Shown in pieces: positions 1 to 8,331 of a DNA stretch of 64,000 nt. Positions within the stretch are counted from its first letter, which is position 1, and the number at the start of each line of letters is the position of its first letter. This stretch comes from Flavobacterium tegetincola DSM 22377 (GTDB lineage: Bacteria; Bacteroidota; Bacteroidia; Flavobacteriales; Flavobacteriaceae): assembly GCF_000425485.1 (NCBI RefSeq), contig NZ_AUDN01000024.1, positions 35,035-99,034 on the forward strand. Direction: 5' to 3'. The position numbers and the translations under genes are program-made. Below the pieces are notes generated by a model. The model searched no databases, was not told the origin of the DNA, and saw nothing but the letters and a program-made list of their open reading frames with translations.

Positions 1-1
1 C

Positions 2-280
2 AGCGACAACCAACTTTTGCCTGGAATGATTAGTACCATCAAAATCGAAACAGGAAATGTTGTGGATGTGATAAGCATTCCTTCTGTAGCTATTGTTAGA
101 AATGCAGACAATATCCTATTTGTTTATGTAGCAGAAAACGGGAAAGCGATTAAAAAAAGAGTCACTGTTGGTGATTTTAAAAACAATGATATCATCATTA
201 CTTCCGGATTAAAAATAGGCGATAAAGTGCTAATTGAAGGCCAAAAGAATGTAAAAGAAGGTCAGGCCATTAGCCTTTAA
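2..280 (+). CDS. RND efflux periplasmic adaptor (MFP) subunit, C-terminal end only
   Basis: Partial gene whose reading frame is open to the left edge of the window. The 92 visible residues form the end of a membrane fusion protein: a beta-barrel-like stretch (LLPGMISTIKI, then VISIPSVAIV), followed by the membrane-proximal domain with the typical G-D-K-V-L-I-E-G ending. Such adaptors link an inner-membrane RND pump to an outer-membrane TolC-type channel. The RND permease begins 24 bases downstream, so the two are almost certainly cotranscribed. The true start lies outside the window; the TTG at 17 is only an internal codon. Confidence 0.88.
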   Translation, partial: SDNQLLPGMISTIKIETGNVVDVISIPSVAIVRNADNILFVYVAENGKAIKKRVTVGDFKNNDIIITSGLKIGDKVLIEGQKNVKEGQAISL

Positions 281-304
281 ATGTAACTGAAAGATAAGAT
301 AAAA

Positions 305-3300
305 ATGAAAAAAGTAAAAATAAATTTCATAGAAGCCTCTATGAAATACCATCAGGTAACGCTTGTAATTACGGCACTTCTTATGATTTTGGGAATTTAT
401 TCACTAGCTACAATGGCTCGTAGTGAAGATCCTCAAATTACAGTACGTAAAGGGTTGGTTATCGCTGCTTTTCCTGGTGCAGACGAGGAACAAGTAGAAA
501 AGCAGTTAACCGATCAATTAGAACAGTACTTGTTTAGTTTTGAAGAAATTAGAAAAGAAAAAACATTTTCTGACACCAAAGAAGGTCAGGTTATTGTTAC
601 TGTAGAATTAAACGAAAATGTAAAAGATACTGATCGATTTTGGTCTACTTTACAACGTGGATTAAGTACTACTTTTCCACAAAATTTCGCAACACCTCCG
701 GGAATGATTGGTCCGATGGTGAATAGTGATTTTGGAGATGTTGTTTCTCAAATGATTACGGTTTCTGCTCCTGGAAGAAGTTATGCAGAATTAGAAACCT
801 ACTTGGATCAACTAGAAGACGGACTTAAAACCATTCCAGAAACGTCTAAAATTAAACGATATGGTGGGCAAAAAGAACAAATATATGTTACTGTAAAAGA
901 TGAAAAATTAAGACAGTATGGATTTGATTTTTCTACTATTGCACAGGTTATTCAAAGTCAAAATAACACTGGTTTTGCGGGTGGAATCACATTAAAAAAC
1001 ACTGAGGTTTCAGTATTTGCAAAAAATCATTATAAAAATGCAACTGATTTAAGCAATCAAATTGTTTACAGCACAGCAGGAGGAAAAGTAGTGCGTTTGA
1101 AAGATGTTGCCACTATAGAACGTCGTTATGAAGAAACAGCCAGTTATATAAAAGTAGGTGACGATAAAGTGACCATGATTGCGATCGAAATGCAACCAGG
1201 AAACAATATTGTACAATTTGGTGAAAAGGTAGAGCTAGCTTTAGATAAAATAAAAAAAGAGTTGCCTCCAGATGTACAAGTGCAATCGATTGTGAATCAG
1301 CCAGAGGTAGTGAAAGAAAGTATAAGTCACTTTATGCTAGAATTTGCCATTGCCATTTTAGCGGTAATTTCAGTAGTAATTATATTGCTTCCGTTTCGAT
1401 TTGCAATAGTATCAGCCGTTGCGGCTCCAGTATCTATTTTTATCACTTTTGGAATACTTAATATGATGGGAATCGAAATCCATCAAGTAACGCTAGCGGC
1501 CTTAATTATTGTATTAGGAATGGTGGTTGATGATGCCATTGTTGTAGTTGATAATTATGTCGAAAAATTAGACGAAGGCGAAGATCCGTGGACAGCAGGA
1601 TGGCAAAGTGCGACACAATTAATGGTGCCTGTTTTTACAGCAACTATGGCTATTATTTGTTCGTTTTTACCTTTGGCTTTTTTCTTAAACGGAATTTCAA
1701 AAGAATTTATTCAAGCCTTACCTATTGCGGTAGCAGTTGCTTTATTTGCTTCTTTATTAGTAGCGCTTTTATTAACACCTTATTTGTGTTACATCTTCAT
1801 TAAAAAAGGATTAAAGGACAAAGAAAAAGATCCTAATAAGAAAGAAACGATGTTGGATCGCTTGCAAAATCTATTCAACCGCACATTAGATATTTGTTTC
1901 GAAAGACCAAATGTGACTATGTTATTGGGACTTTTATCAGTCTTCGTAGGATTTGGAGTCGCTTCACAATTAGAGCAAGAATTATTCCCTATAGCGGAGA
2001 GAAACCAATTTAACATAGAGGTTTGGTTGCCAAATGGAGGAACTTTAGAACAAACAGAAGCCGTTGTAAAACGTGTGGAAGAAAAAATTAAGGGAGACGA
2101 CAGAGTGGTAAATGTAGCTAGTTTTGTAGGGACAAGTTCTCCTCGTTTTCACTCCACTTATGCACCAGAATTTCCACGAAAAAACTTTGCTCAAATATTT
2201 ATTACCACAACAGGTAAAGATGCTACGACTGAACTAGCCGCAGAATATATGGATAAGTTTAAAAACTTTGTACCAGACGGTTACATACGAGTGCGTCAAT
2301 TATCTTTGAACGAAGCACCTTCACCAATTGAAGTTAGAATCGTTGGCGATGACATGATTAAACAAAAGCAAGTCGCTTCACAAATTGAAGAAATTCTTGG
2401 GGATACTAAAGGGCTTAATTGGATTAGAACCACTTATCAAGACGATTATCTGGGGGCCAAAGTAGCATTAAAAGACGATGTTGCCAATAGATTAGGAGTT
2501 ACCAATACTGCTGTTTCTCAAACTTTAGGAGCAGGATTAAAAGGATATCCGGTGAGCACTATTTATGAAGGTGATAAACCGATTGATATTGTAATGCGTT
2601 ATGATGAAAATGATCGAAAAAATGTTGGTGAACTTGGTGCTTTAAATATTTCAACCGCTTTGGGGACTAAAGTTCCGCTAAGAGAAGTTGCTACTATTAC
2701 TCCAGAATGGCATACGGGAGTTATTGCGCACAGAAACGGTTTACGTACACTAGCAGTAAGAGCAGAAGCGCAATTGGGTGTGAAAGCAGCAACAATTCAA
2801 GCTGAAATTATGCCGAAAATAGAGGCCCTTAAATTGCCTGACGGAATCAGTATAAATTACGGTGGTGAATTTGAAAACATCAATGAAACGGGGCCTGGAA
2901 TGGCTTCTTCAATGGGAATAAGTTTGATTCTTATTTTCCTAGTACTCCTGTTTCAATTCAAAAACTTCACAAAGGTATTAATCGTTGTTGCTACATTCCC
3001 TTTGAGTTTACTAGGTGCCTTTTTAGGATTGTATCTTACAGGAAACCCTTTCGGATTTACAGCATTTATGGGAGTGATTAGTTTGATTGGTATTGTGGTT
3101 CGTAACGGAATCATACTAGTCGATTATGCCGATGAATTAATTTTAGAACATGGCTATTCCAAATTTGAAGCCGCCAAAGCAGCCGGAAAAAGACGTATGC
3201 GTCCTATTTTCTTGACTTCTGTTGCAGCAGCGATAGGTGTTGTGCCTATGATTGCCGGAAAATCTCCGCTATGGGCACCTTTGGGTAGTGTTTTAGCTGT

Positions 3301-3505
3301 TGGATTACTAGTTTCTATGGTAATGACCTTGTTTATTGTTCCTGTACTTTATTACAAATATGTAGACATTGAGGTGTCACCAGAAAAACATCCGCATCCT
3401 AATTCTGAAACTTTTGAACCCATTCTATACAAACCAAAACCTAAGAAAAACTATTTAGTACGTAGAATAAACGTCTTTAGATACAAATTAAAAAAAAGGA
3501 AATAA
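305..3505 (+). CDS. Efflux RND transporter permease subunit (AcrB/MdtC-like)
   Basis: Inner-membrane proton-driven pump of the resistance-nodulation-division superfamily; its 1066 residues are full length for the family. An N-terminal membrane segment (about 17-37) is followed by a large periplasmic porter domain, a membrane block around 340-540, a second periplasmic domain and a C-terminal membrane block around 900-1030. The TM4 proton-relay motif GMVVDDAIVVVDN is visible near residues 405-417; its paired aspartates resemble multidrug (HAE) pumps more than heavy-metal (CzcA) pumps. It sits between the adaptor and the TolC-type channel (2-base gap downstream), giving a complete tripartite operon. 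Substrate cannot be told from sequence. Confidence 0.93.
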   Translation: MKKVKINFIEASMKYHQVTLVITALLMILGIYSLATMARSEDPQITVRKGLVIAAFPGADEEQVEKQLTDQLEQYLFSFEEIRKEKTFSDTKEGQVIVTVELNENVKDTDRFWSTLQRGLSTTFPQNFATPPGMIGPMVNSDFGDVVSQMITVSAPGRSYAELETYLDQLEDGLKTIPETSKIKRYGGQKEQIYVTVKDEKLRQYGFDFSTIAQVIQSQNNTGFAGGITLKNTEVSVFAKNHYKNATDLSNQIVYSTAGGKVVRLKDVATIERRYEETASYIKVGDDKVTMIAIEMQPGNNIVQFGEKVELALDKIKKELPPDVQVQSIVNQPEVVKESISHFMLEFAIAILAVISVVIILLPFRFAIVSAVAAPVSIFITFGILNMMGIEIHQVTLAALIIVLGMVVDDAIVVVDNYVEKLDEGEDPWTAGWQSATQLMVPVFTATMAIICSFLPLAFFLNGISKEFIQALPIAVAVALFASLLVALLLTPYLCYIFIKKGLKDKEKDPNKKETMLDRLQNLFNRTLDICFERPNVTMLLGLLSVFVGFGVASQLEQELFPIAERNQFNIEVWLPNGGTLEQTEAVVKRVEEKIKGDDRVVNVASFVGTSSPRFHSTYAPEFPRKNFAQIFITTTGKDATTELAAEYMDKFKNFVPDGYIRVRQLSLNEAPSPIEVRIVGDDMIKQKQVASQIEEILGDTKGLNWIRTTYQDDYLGAKVALKDDVANRLGVTNTAVSQTLGAGLKGYPVSTIYEGDKPIDIVMRYDENDRKNVGELGALNISTALGTKVPLREVATITPEWHTGVIAHRNGLRTLAVRAEAQLGVKAATIQAEIMPKIEALKLPDGISINYGGEFENINETGPGMASSMGISLILIFLVLLFQFKNFTKVLIVVATFPLSLLGAFLGLYLTGNPFGFTAFMGVISLIGIVVRNGIILVDYADELILEHGYSKFEAAKAAGKRRMRPIFLTSVAAAIGVVPMIAGKSPLWAPLGSVLAVGLLVSMVMTLFIVPVLYYKYVDIEVSPEKHPHPNSETFEPILYKPKPKKNYLVRRINVFRYKLKKRK

Positions 3506-3507
3506 TC

Positions 3508-4794
3508 ATGTCTGCAAAAAATATAAAGATGGCAATAGTAGCTTTCACGCTATTGGCTGCCAGCCTTACCACAAACAGCTTTGCTCAGGGGAGAAATCTC
3601 TCCCTTGACACTGCTAAAAAAGAGGCTTTATCGAACAATAAAAAAATCAAAAAAGCTAATTCTTCAATTGAAGCAGCCACTGCCGCTGAAGTAGGTGCTT
3701 TTACAGCTAACAAACCAAGTTTAGAAGCGAGTGCAACTGGCCTAAATGTTGGTAAACCGTTGAGCGCATTGTTACCAGAGTACAATGCTAGTGTAACCTT
3801 GGGTGTAACACAGGTGATTTACGCAGGTGGCAAAATAAATACCGCCAAACAAATTAGTACTGCCGCAGTGGCGCTTTATACGTCACAAAAAACATTGACC
3901 AATAACGAAGTGCTTCTTGATGTAGAGACCACTTATTGGCAAATTATCAATGTCAAAGGTAAAATTGATTTGGCCACCAAGTCCAATGCAATGTTGAGTC
4001 AATTATTGAAAGATTTAAACAACTCGTACAATGCCGGAATCATCTACAAAAATGATGTTTTGCGTGTGCAAGTACAACTCAATCAAGCACAATTAAATTT
4101 ATCGAAAGCGAAAGATGCTTTGACCATTTTAAATTTAAAAATGGCGCAATTAATTGGTTCGAAAGAAACTGAATTTACCATCGAAGATGCTGAGATCGAG
4201 ATTGATGCTATCGAAAGTCAGCTTTCGCAGGAGAACGCGATCGCAAATCGTCCTGAAATTAAAATAATTGAAAAAGCGGTTTCTATCGAAGAATTAAAAT
4301 CAAAACTACTTGAAGCAGACAGAAAACCAACAGTAGCAATGAACGTAAGCGGATTATACGGTCTGGGCAAAGGAATTAATTTTGCTACAGGCGATAATAA
4401 TTTTAGTTCGTACTATGCCATGTTGAGCGTGAAAGTTCCCGTTTTTGATTGGGGAGGTCGCAAACAAAAAGTAAAAGAACAAGATTTTAAAGTAGAAGCA
4501 CAAAAATTTGAATTGGAACAAACCCAAGAATTAGTAGCTATCGAAATTGCAAATGCAAAACTTGACATGCTTCGTGCCAAAGAACGTATAGAAATCACTC
4601 AAAAATCATTAGCGCAAGCCGATGAAAACTTACGCTTAAACAATGATCGTTTTGATGCCGGAACGGTGATAGGAAAAGATGTTCTAGAAGCACAAGTGAT
4701 GTGGCAAACCGCTTTCTCTGATGTGATTGATGCCAAAGCAGTATTCAAAATTAGCGAAGCCAATTACAAAAAAGCGACTTCAAGTTTAGAATAA
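3508..4794 (+). CDS. TolC family outer membrane efflux channel
   Basis: Outer-membrane factor of the tripartite pump. It has a signal peptide of about 26 residues ending near SFAQG, then the alternating helical and strand repeats of the OEP/TolC family, with Ala-, Gln- and Asn-rich helices (for example around 60-180 and 270-425). At 428 residues it has the usual length. It starts 2 bases after the pump gene stop, so translation is probably coupled. There is no lipobox cysteine, so it appears to be a signal peptidase I substrate. Confidence 0.92.
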   Translation: MSAKNIKMAIVAFTLLAASLTTNSFAQGRNLSLDTAKKEALSNNKKIKKANSSIEAATAAEVGAFTANKPSLEASATGLNVGKPLSALLPEYNASVTLGVTQVIYAGGKINTAKQISTAAVALYTSQKTLTNNEVLLDVETTYWQIINVKGKIDLATKSNAMLSQLLKDLNNSYNAGIIYKNDVLRVQVQLNQAQLNLSKAKDALTILNLKMAQLIGSKETEFTIEDAEIEIDAIESQLSQENAIANRPEIKIIEKAVSIEELKSKLLEADRKPTVAMNVSGLYGLGKGINFATGDNNFSSYYAMLSVKVPVFDWGGRKQKVKEQDFKVEAQKFELEQTQELVAIEIANAKLDMLRAKERIEITQKSLAQADENLRLNNDRFDAGTVIGKDVLEAQVMWQTAFSDVIDAKAVFKISEANYKKATSSLE

Positions 4795-4810
4795 CATAAA
4801 AATAATTGGA

Positions 4811-5413
4811 ATGAAAAACCAAACCAAAAACCTAATATTGAAAAACGCTGCTGTACTTTTTTACAGCAGCGCAATCAATCATGTAACCCTAGATGATATT
4901 GCTTCAAAATGTGGGATTTCGAAAAAAACAATCTATAAATATTTCAAAAACAAAGAAGATTTAGTTATTAAAACGATCCGAAAACAAGCCAAAATACTCA
5001 AGAAAAATATCAGTAGAATTCAGCAGATAGGGCACAATGCCTTAGAAGAACTGATGTACTTTATTACCTACATCAATAAAAAAATGCATCGGGTTTATCC
5101 AATGGTCAAAAACGAAATTAAAAAAGGGCCTGCCAATAGTTTTTTTAATGCCATAAATTATAGTGACACTATCATTTTGCAGTTTATTGTCGATAATATC
5201 GAACACGGCAAACTACAAGGGTTGTACAAAGAACAAATTGATGCCCAAGAATTTTGTGAGTCTTATGATGTGCTTTCAAAAAGCATTTACTTCAACTACT
5301 ATTTCACGGACCTAAACGTAAAAAAGAAATCATTTGAGTTTGTAAGTTCCTTATTTCTATATGGATTGGTAACACAGTTGGGATTGGATTATTTGCAAAT
5401 ACTATTGTCATAG
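4811..5413 (+). CDS. TetR/AcrR family transcriptional regulator
   Basis: A 200-residue one-component repressor. The N-terminal helix-turn-helix is clear near residues 23-52 (VTLDDIASKCGISKKTIYKYF then KNKEDL). The C-terminal ligand-binding region is all-helical and not recognisable beyond family level. It starts 16 bases after the TolC-type gene on the same strand, so it is probably the last gene of the efflux operon and autoregulates it. TetR regulators of Flavobacteria RND systems more often precede the adaptor gene, so the trailing position is slightly unusual. The role as repressor of this operon is inferred from position. Confidence 0.88.
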   Translation: MKNQTKNLILKNAAVLFYSSAINHVTLDDIASKCGISKKTIYKYFKNKEDLVIKTIRKQAKILKKNISRIQQIGHNALEELMYFITYINKKMHRVYPMVKNEIKKGPANSFFNAINYSDTIILQFIVDNIEHGKLQGLYKEQIDAQEFCESYDVLSKSIYFNYYFTDLNVKKKSFEFVSSLFLYGLVTQLGLDYLQILLS

Positions 5414-5539
5414 TTCCTAATAAACAAAAAAACAACTACATTTATAGGTGTCTAAAGGGTGCACCGAAATCTTTTTATCCGTTGTAGTCCTTGGCGTACT
5501 GAAAAATGCTATTTATTAAAGAGTTCAAAATTAAAGAAA

Positions 5540-5995
5540 ATGACAGAAAACAGTAAAATAACGTCGATAGTGGTAACTGATTTTGAAGAAAACGAAATCA
5601 ACTTAATGGCAAAGTACAAAGGTAAAAATCTGTTACTTATCATTTACCGAAATCAATGTTTGGGTTGCTCGGGAAGAGCCATTCCATTAGCCTTTGCCTT
5701 TCAAAAAGAGTTTAAGGATTTACAAGTTATTGGCATTCATACCAATTTTGGAAACACAAAAACTACTAAAGAAGAAATTCAAAGCATTTTTACAATTGAT
5801 GAACTGCCTTTTCCTATTTACATTGATGAAAAGCACCAAGTTTACGATCAGTTCAATTCAGAAGGAACACCGCAATGGTTAATTATAAATCATGAAGGTA
5901 TTCTTTTTCGGTCGTTGTTTGGCTCGCAGGAAGGAGCACAAAACCGGTTAAAATATGCCTTAGAGGACGTAATGAATATTAAATCTGATTTATAA
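5540..5995 (+). CDS. Redoxin / peroxiredoxin-like family protein
   Basis: Thioredoxin-fold protein of 151 residues from the ATG at 5540; the open frame extends upstream to 5459, but the extra 27 residues look non-coding (basic, with no conserved pattern). A C-x-x-C redox pair (NQCLGCSG, Cys40 and Cys43) follows a beta strand, and a GTPQWLI segment supplies the cis-proline-like loop of thioredoxin-fold proteins near residue 112. It resembles AhpC/TSA-family thiol reductases. There is no signal peptide, so it is probably cytoplasmic. It is on the same strand as the efflux operon but 126 bases away, so it may be separately transcribed. Confidence 0.75.
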   Translation: MTENSKITSIVVTDFEENEINLMAKYKGKNLLLIIYRNQCLGCSGRAIPLAFAFQKEFKDLQVIGIHTNFGNTKTTKEEIQSIFTIDELPFPIYIDEKHQVYDQFNSEGTPQWLIINHEGILFRSLFGSQEGAQNRLKYALEDVMNIKSDL

Positions 5996-6365
5996 AAGGA
6001 AAAGCAACATTTCACAATCCCTGCGTGTATCATAGTCGGTAACTAATGCTAAAGTAGTGTCGTTTACTGTTGCTCCAATCCCTTGGGTCAAAATTAGCTA
6101 CCAACAAGGACCAGTCATTAGATTGGTGTTTTTTTTGAAGTAGAAGAAATGTATTCATCATTAGCTCGTATTGAGCTTAACCCCCTATTTGCAATTGCTA
6201 TAATCATTTCGCACAATTTATTGGTATCGATTTTCATTGTTTTATCTTACATTAGCATAATGATTGAAGTATCATTGTAGTGATAAATATAAACTGAAAA
6301 TTGGTGGCTTTGTATCGTTTTGTGATACATATAGATGAGTGGCCAGCAATTAAAAAAATCGAAAT
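5996..6365. other. Intergenic region, 370 bp
   Basis: No convincing gene. On the minus strand there is a 39-codon ATG frame (6118-6237) and, to its left, a short coding-like stretch interrupted by a stop (about 6005-6100, reading LTQGIGATVNDTTLALVTD). Both could be traces of a decayed gene, but neither is identifiable. An A+T-rich tract at 6270-6360 presumably carries the promoter of the AraC-type gene that follows. Confidence 0.3.
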
Positions 6366-7181
6366 TTGTTTTCAATACAATCTTTAGAAGCCAACTATTT
6401 TATTAAAAATTATAATGTTCCCTTGTATTCCATTATTTTATTGGATGATGAGTCGGATTTTTCTGTCAACATTGTAAAATATAAAACGAAACGAAAGTCT
6501 ATTTTATTCCTTTCTCCTTATCAAAATTTAAAATGGTTCGGTTCTACTTCTTCAAAAGTGAAATTACTACAATTTCACGGAGATTTTTATTGTATTGAGT
6601 ATCATAAAAAAGAAGTTGCTTGTAATGGATTGTTATTTAATAATATCTATTTGCAACCCTACCTTTCACTCAATACAATTAAATTTCAAGAAATATCCCA
6701 ACTAGTCGATAAAATGGAAAAAGAAGTTGGAGCCAATAAAAGGTTTTCAGAATCTGTTATAAAATCTTATCTACAGCTCATATTAGCTATTTGTAGTAGT
6801 GAAAAAGATGAACAACTTGGCAATAGACTCACACCACAAACTAATGAAAATGAGCTGCTACTGTTTCAAAGTTTGTTAGAATTGCATTTTCATACAGAAC
6901 GTAATTCTTCATTCTATGCCGATAAGTTAAATATGTCCCTTTCTTCATTTAGTAAAAAAATAAAATCTCAAGTTGGAAAAACACCAACGCAACTCATCCA
7001 AGAGCGCGTTATCATAGAAGCTAAGAAATTATTGCACCTCACTTTTAAAACTGTAAAAGAAGTTTCAGTTGAGCTAAACTTCGATGACGAATTTTATTTT
7101 AGTAGGTATTTTAAGAAAGAAGTTGGATTGTCTCCCACTCATTTTCGTGAGAAAGTAGGGATTTCTATAGTGGCAAAATAA
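6366..7181 (+). CDS. AraC family transcriptional regulator
   Basis: A 271-residue regulator. The C-terminal double helix-turn-helix of AraC/XylS proteins lies around residues 160-262; the second helix-turn-helix ends FDDEFYFSRYFKKEVGLSPTHFR, a near-consensus signature. The N-terminal 120 residues resemble a cupin-like sensor. No ATG exists near the N-terminus: the frame opens after a stop at 6351 and the first plausible start is TTG at 6366. An ATG at 6335 lies in another frame and ends after 17 codons, so either a TTG start or an upstream frameshift is possible. The RclC-like gene follows 75 bases downstream and is the obvious target. Confidence 0.82.
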   Translation: MFSIQSLEANYFIKNYNVPLYSIILLDDESDFSVNIVKYKTKRKSILFLSPYQNLKWFGSTSSKVKLLQFHGDFYCIEYHKKEVACNGLLFNNIYLQPYLSLNTIKFQEISQLVDKMEKEVGANKRFSESVIKSYLQLILAICSSEKDEQLGNRLTPQTNENELLLFQSLLELHFHTERNSSFYADKLNMSLSSFSKKIKSQVGKTPTQLIQERVIIEAKKLLHLTFKTVKEVSVELNFDDEFYFSRYFKKEVGLSPTHFREKVGISIVAK

Positions 7182-7229
7182 TCCATCGTTCATCCGCTTT
7201 AATCCATTCTTTAGCTTATTCTTAATGTA

Positions 7230-7237
7230 TAATTTTG
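7230..7237 (+). promoter_or_regulatory. Bacteroidota -7 promoter element (TAATTTTG)
   Basis: Matches the Bacteroidota sigma-70 -7 consensus TAnnTTTG and lies 19 bases upstream of the DUF417 gene start. It suggests that this gene has its own promoter, separate from the AraC gene. Confidence 0.55.
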
Positions 7238-7256
7238 TTCTCAAAAAAATTTAATT

Positions 7257-7877
7257 ATGAACATCTTACTTAATTTATTAATAAACAGTCAATCCAACTT
7301 TATCAATTTCATTCGTATTGCCATTTTTATAGTGATGGTTTGGATTGGTGGTCTAAAAGCGTACCAATACGAAGCAGATGGAATAGTTCCTTTTGTAGCA
7401 AATAGTCCCTTAATGAGCTTCTTTTATGAAAACAGTAACAAAACAGCCATCAATGAAGAAGGAAAAACCGTTAAAGAATACATGCTACACAAAAACCCAG
7501 AAGGTAAAATGGTAGAGAAAAATATAGAATGGCATAAATCAAATAATACGTATACCTTCTCTTATGGGTTAGGAAGTGTAATTGTTATTATAGGACTTTT
7601 GACACTTTTGGGAATTTGGTTTCCAAGAATCGGTCTGTGGGGAGGATTGTTAACATTTGGAATGTCCATTGTTACCTTAACCTTCCTCATAAGCACTCCA
7701 GAAGTATATGTTCCAAATTTAGGAGGCGATATGCCAACACCTCAATTTGGATTTCCTTTTCTATCTGGAGCTGGAAGATTGGTTTTAAAAGACATTATTA
7801 TGATGGCAGCTGGATTAATAATTGCATCTGATTGTGCAAAGAACATAAAAAATACTGGCAACACCGTGCATAATTAA
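7257..7877 (+). CDS. DUF417 / RclC-like inner membrane protein
   Basis: Integral membrane protein of 206 residues with about four hydrophobic helices (about 17-35, 98-120, 126-146, 180-198). The segments IRIAIFIVMVWIGGLKAYQYEADGI and FVANSPLMSFFY near the N-terminus and GRLVLKDIIMMAAG near the C-terminus match the DUF417 (YkgB/RclC) pattern. In Escherichia coli RclC belongs to a reactive-chlorine resistance operon controlled by the AraC-type regulator RclR. Here an AraC gene lies immediately upstream, so a similar stress-induced pair is likely. The hydrophilic loop at about 55-95 is longer than in the E. coli protein as I recall it. RclA and RclB homologues are not adjacent. Confidence 0.8.
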   Translation: MNILLNLLINSQSNFINFIRIAIFIVMVWIGGLKAYQYEADGIVPFVANSPLMSFFYENSNKTAINEEGKTVKEYMLHKNPEGKMVEKNIEWHKSNNTYTFSYGLGSVIVIIGLLTLLGIWFPRIGLWGGLLTFGMSIVTLTFLISTPEVYVPNLGGDMPTPQFGFPFLSGAGRLVLKDIIMMAAGLIIASDCAKNIKNTGNTVHN

Positions 7878-8331
7878 TTGCCTAGTTATCGATTACTTAC
7901 GAAAATACTCGGTTGTTTTCTATTTGGTTTTTATTTTCTAAATTACGTGCTCCAGCTATACGAAGTGTTCTACTATAGTATAGCTGCTGTGCAAATGTCT
8001 CCGAATTCGCCCCGAGCGTTCGAATATAACTACAATTTCAACGGTACATTAGCGTAAAATTGTATTTTTTGCCCGCAAAATAAATCCATTACTAGACGTT
8101 TAAAATCAAATTTACAATTCTTAATAAGGTGACGCACTGTACGTGATTTCCGCAATCCTCGCAATGATCCTGATTGCGGATGCTCGTTGTGCATGCGTGT
8201 GTAAGATTCTTGTAGAATGACAAACTAGGTGGATTTGCTTTGCGTTTCGTTAGTTACTTTTAAGTGCCAAAACTTAAATGTTTTTCTATATCTTACAGGA
8301 TTTAAAAAATACAACAAAGTAAAATTCTACT
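7878..8331. other. Intergenic region, 454 bp, with hairpin and one copy of a 100-bp repeat
   Basis: No gene is supported. An 8-bp perfect stem (CCGCAATC/GATTGCGG, 14-base loop) lies at about 8150-8179. The 3' part (8191-8290) is one copy of the repeat found again at 10391-10490. The rest is featureless A+T-rich sequence. Confidence 0.6.
8191..8290. repeat. Diverged 100-bp direct repeat, copy 1
   Basis: Aligns without gaps to 10391-10490, about 81 of 100 positions identical by eye, with fully identical blocks CAAACTAGGT and TAAGTGCCAAAACTTAAATG. It contains a small palindrome ATTCT-TGT-AGAAT at 8207-8219. It lies 42 bp upstream of the YcaQ-like gene. Function unknown; it may be an old intergenic repeat or a shared promoter/leader element. 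Confidence 0.75.

Noticed and set aside
5459..5539. N-terminal extension of the redoxin
   Set aside because: The 27 extra residues read as non-coding leader; ATG 5540 starts the thioredoxin-fold region.
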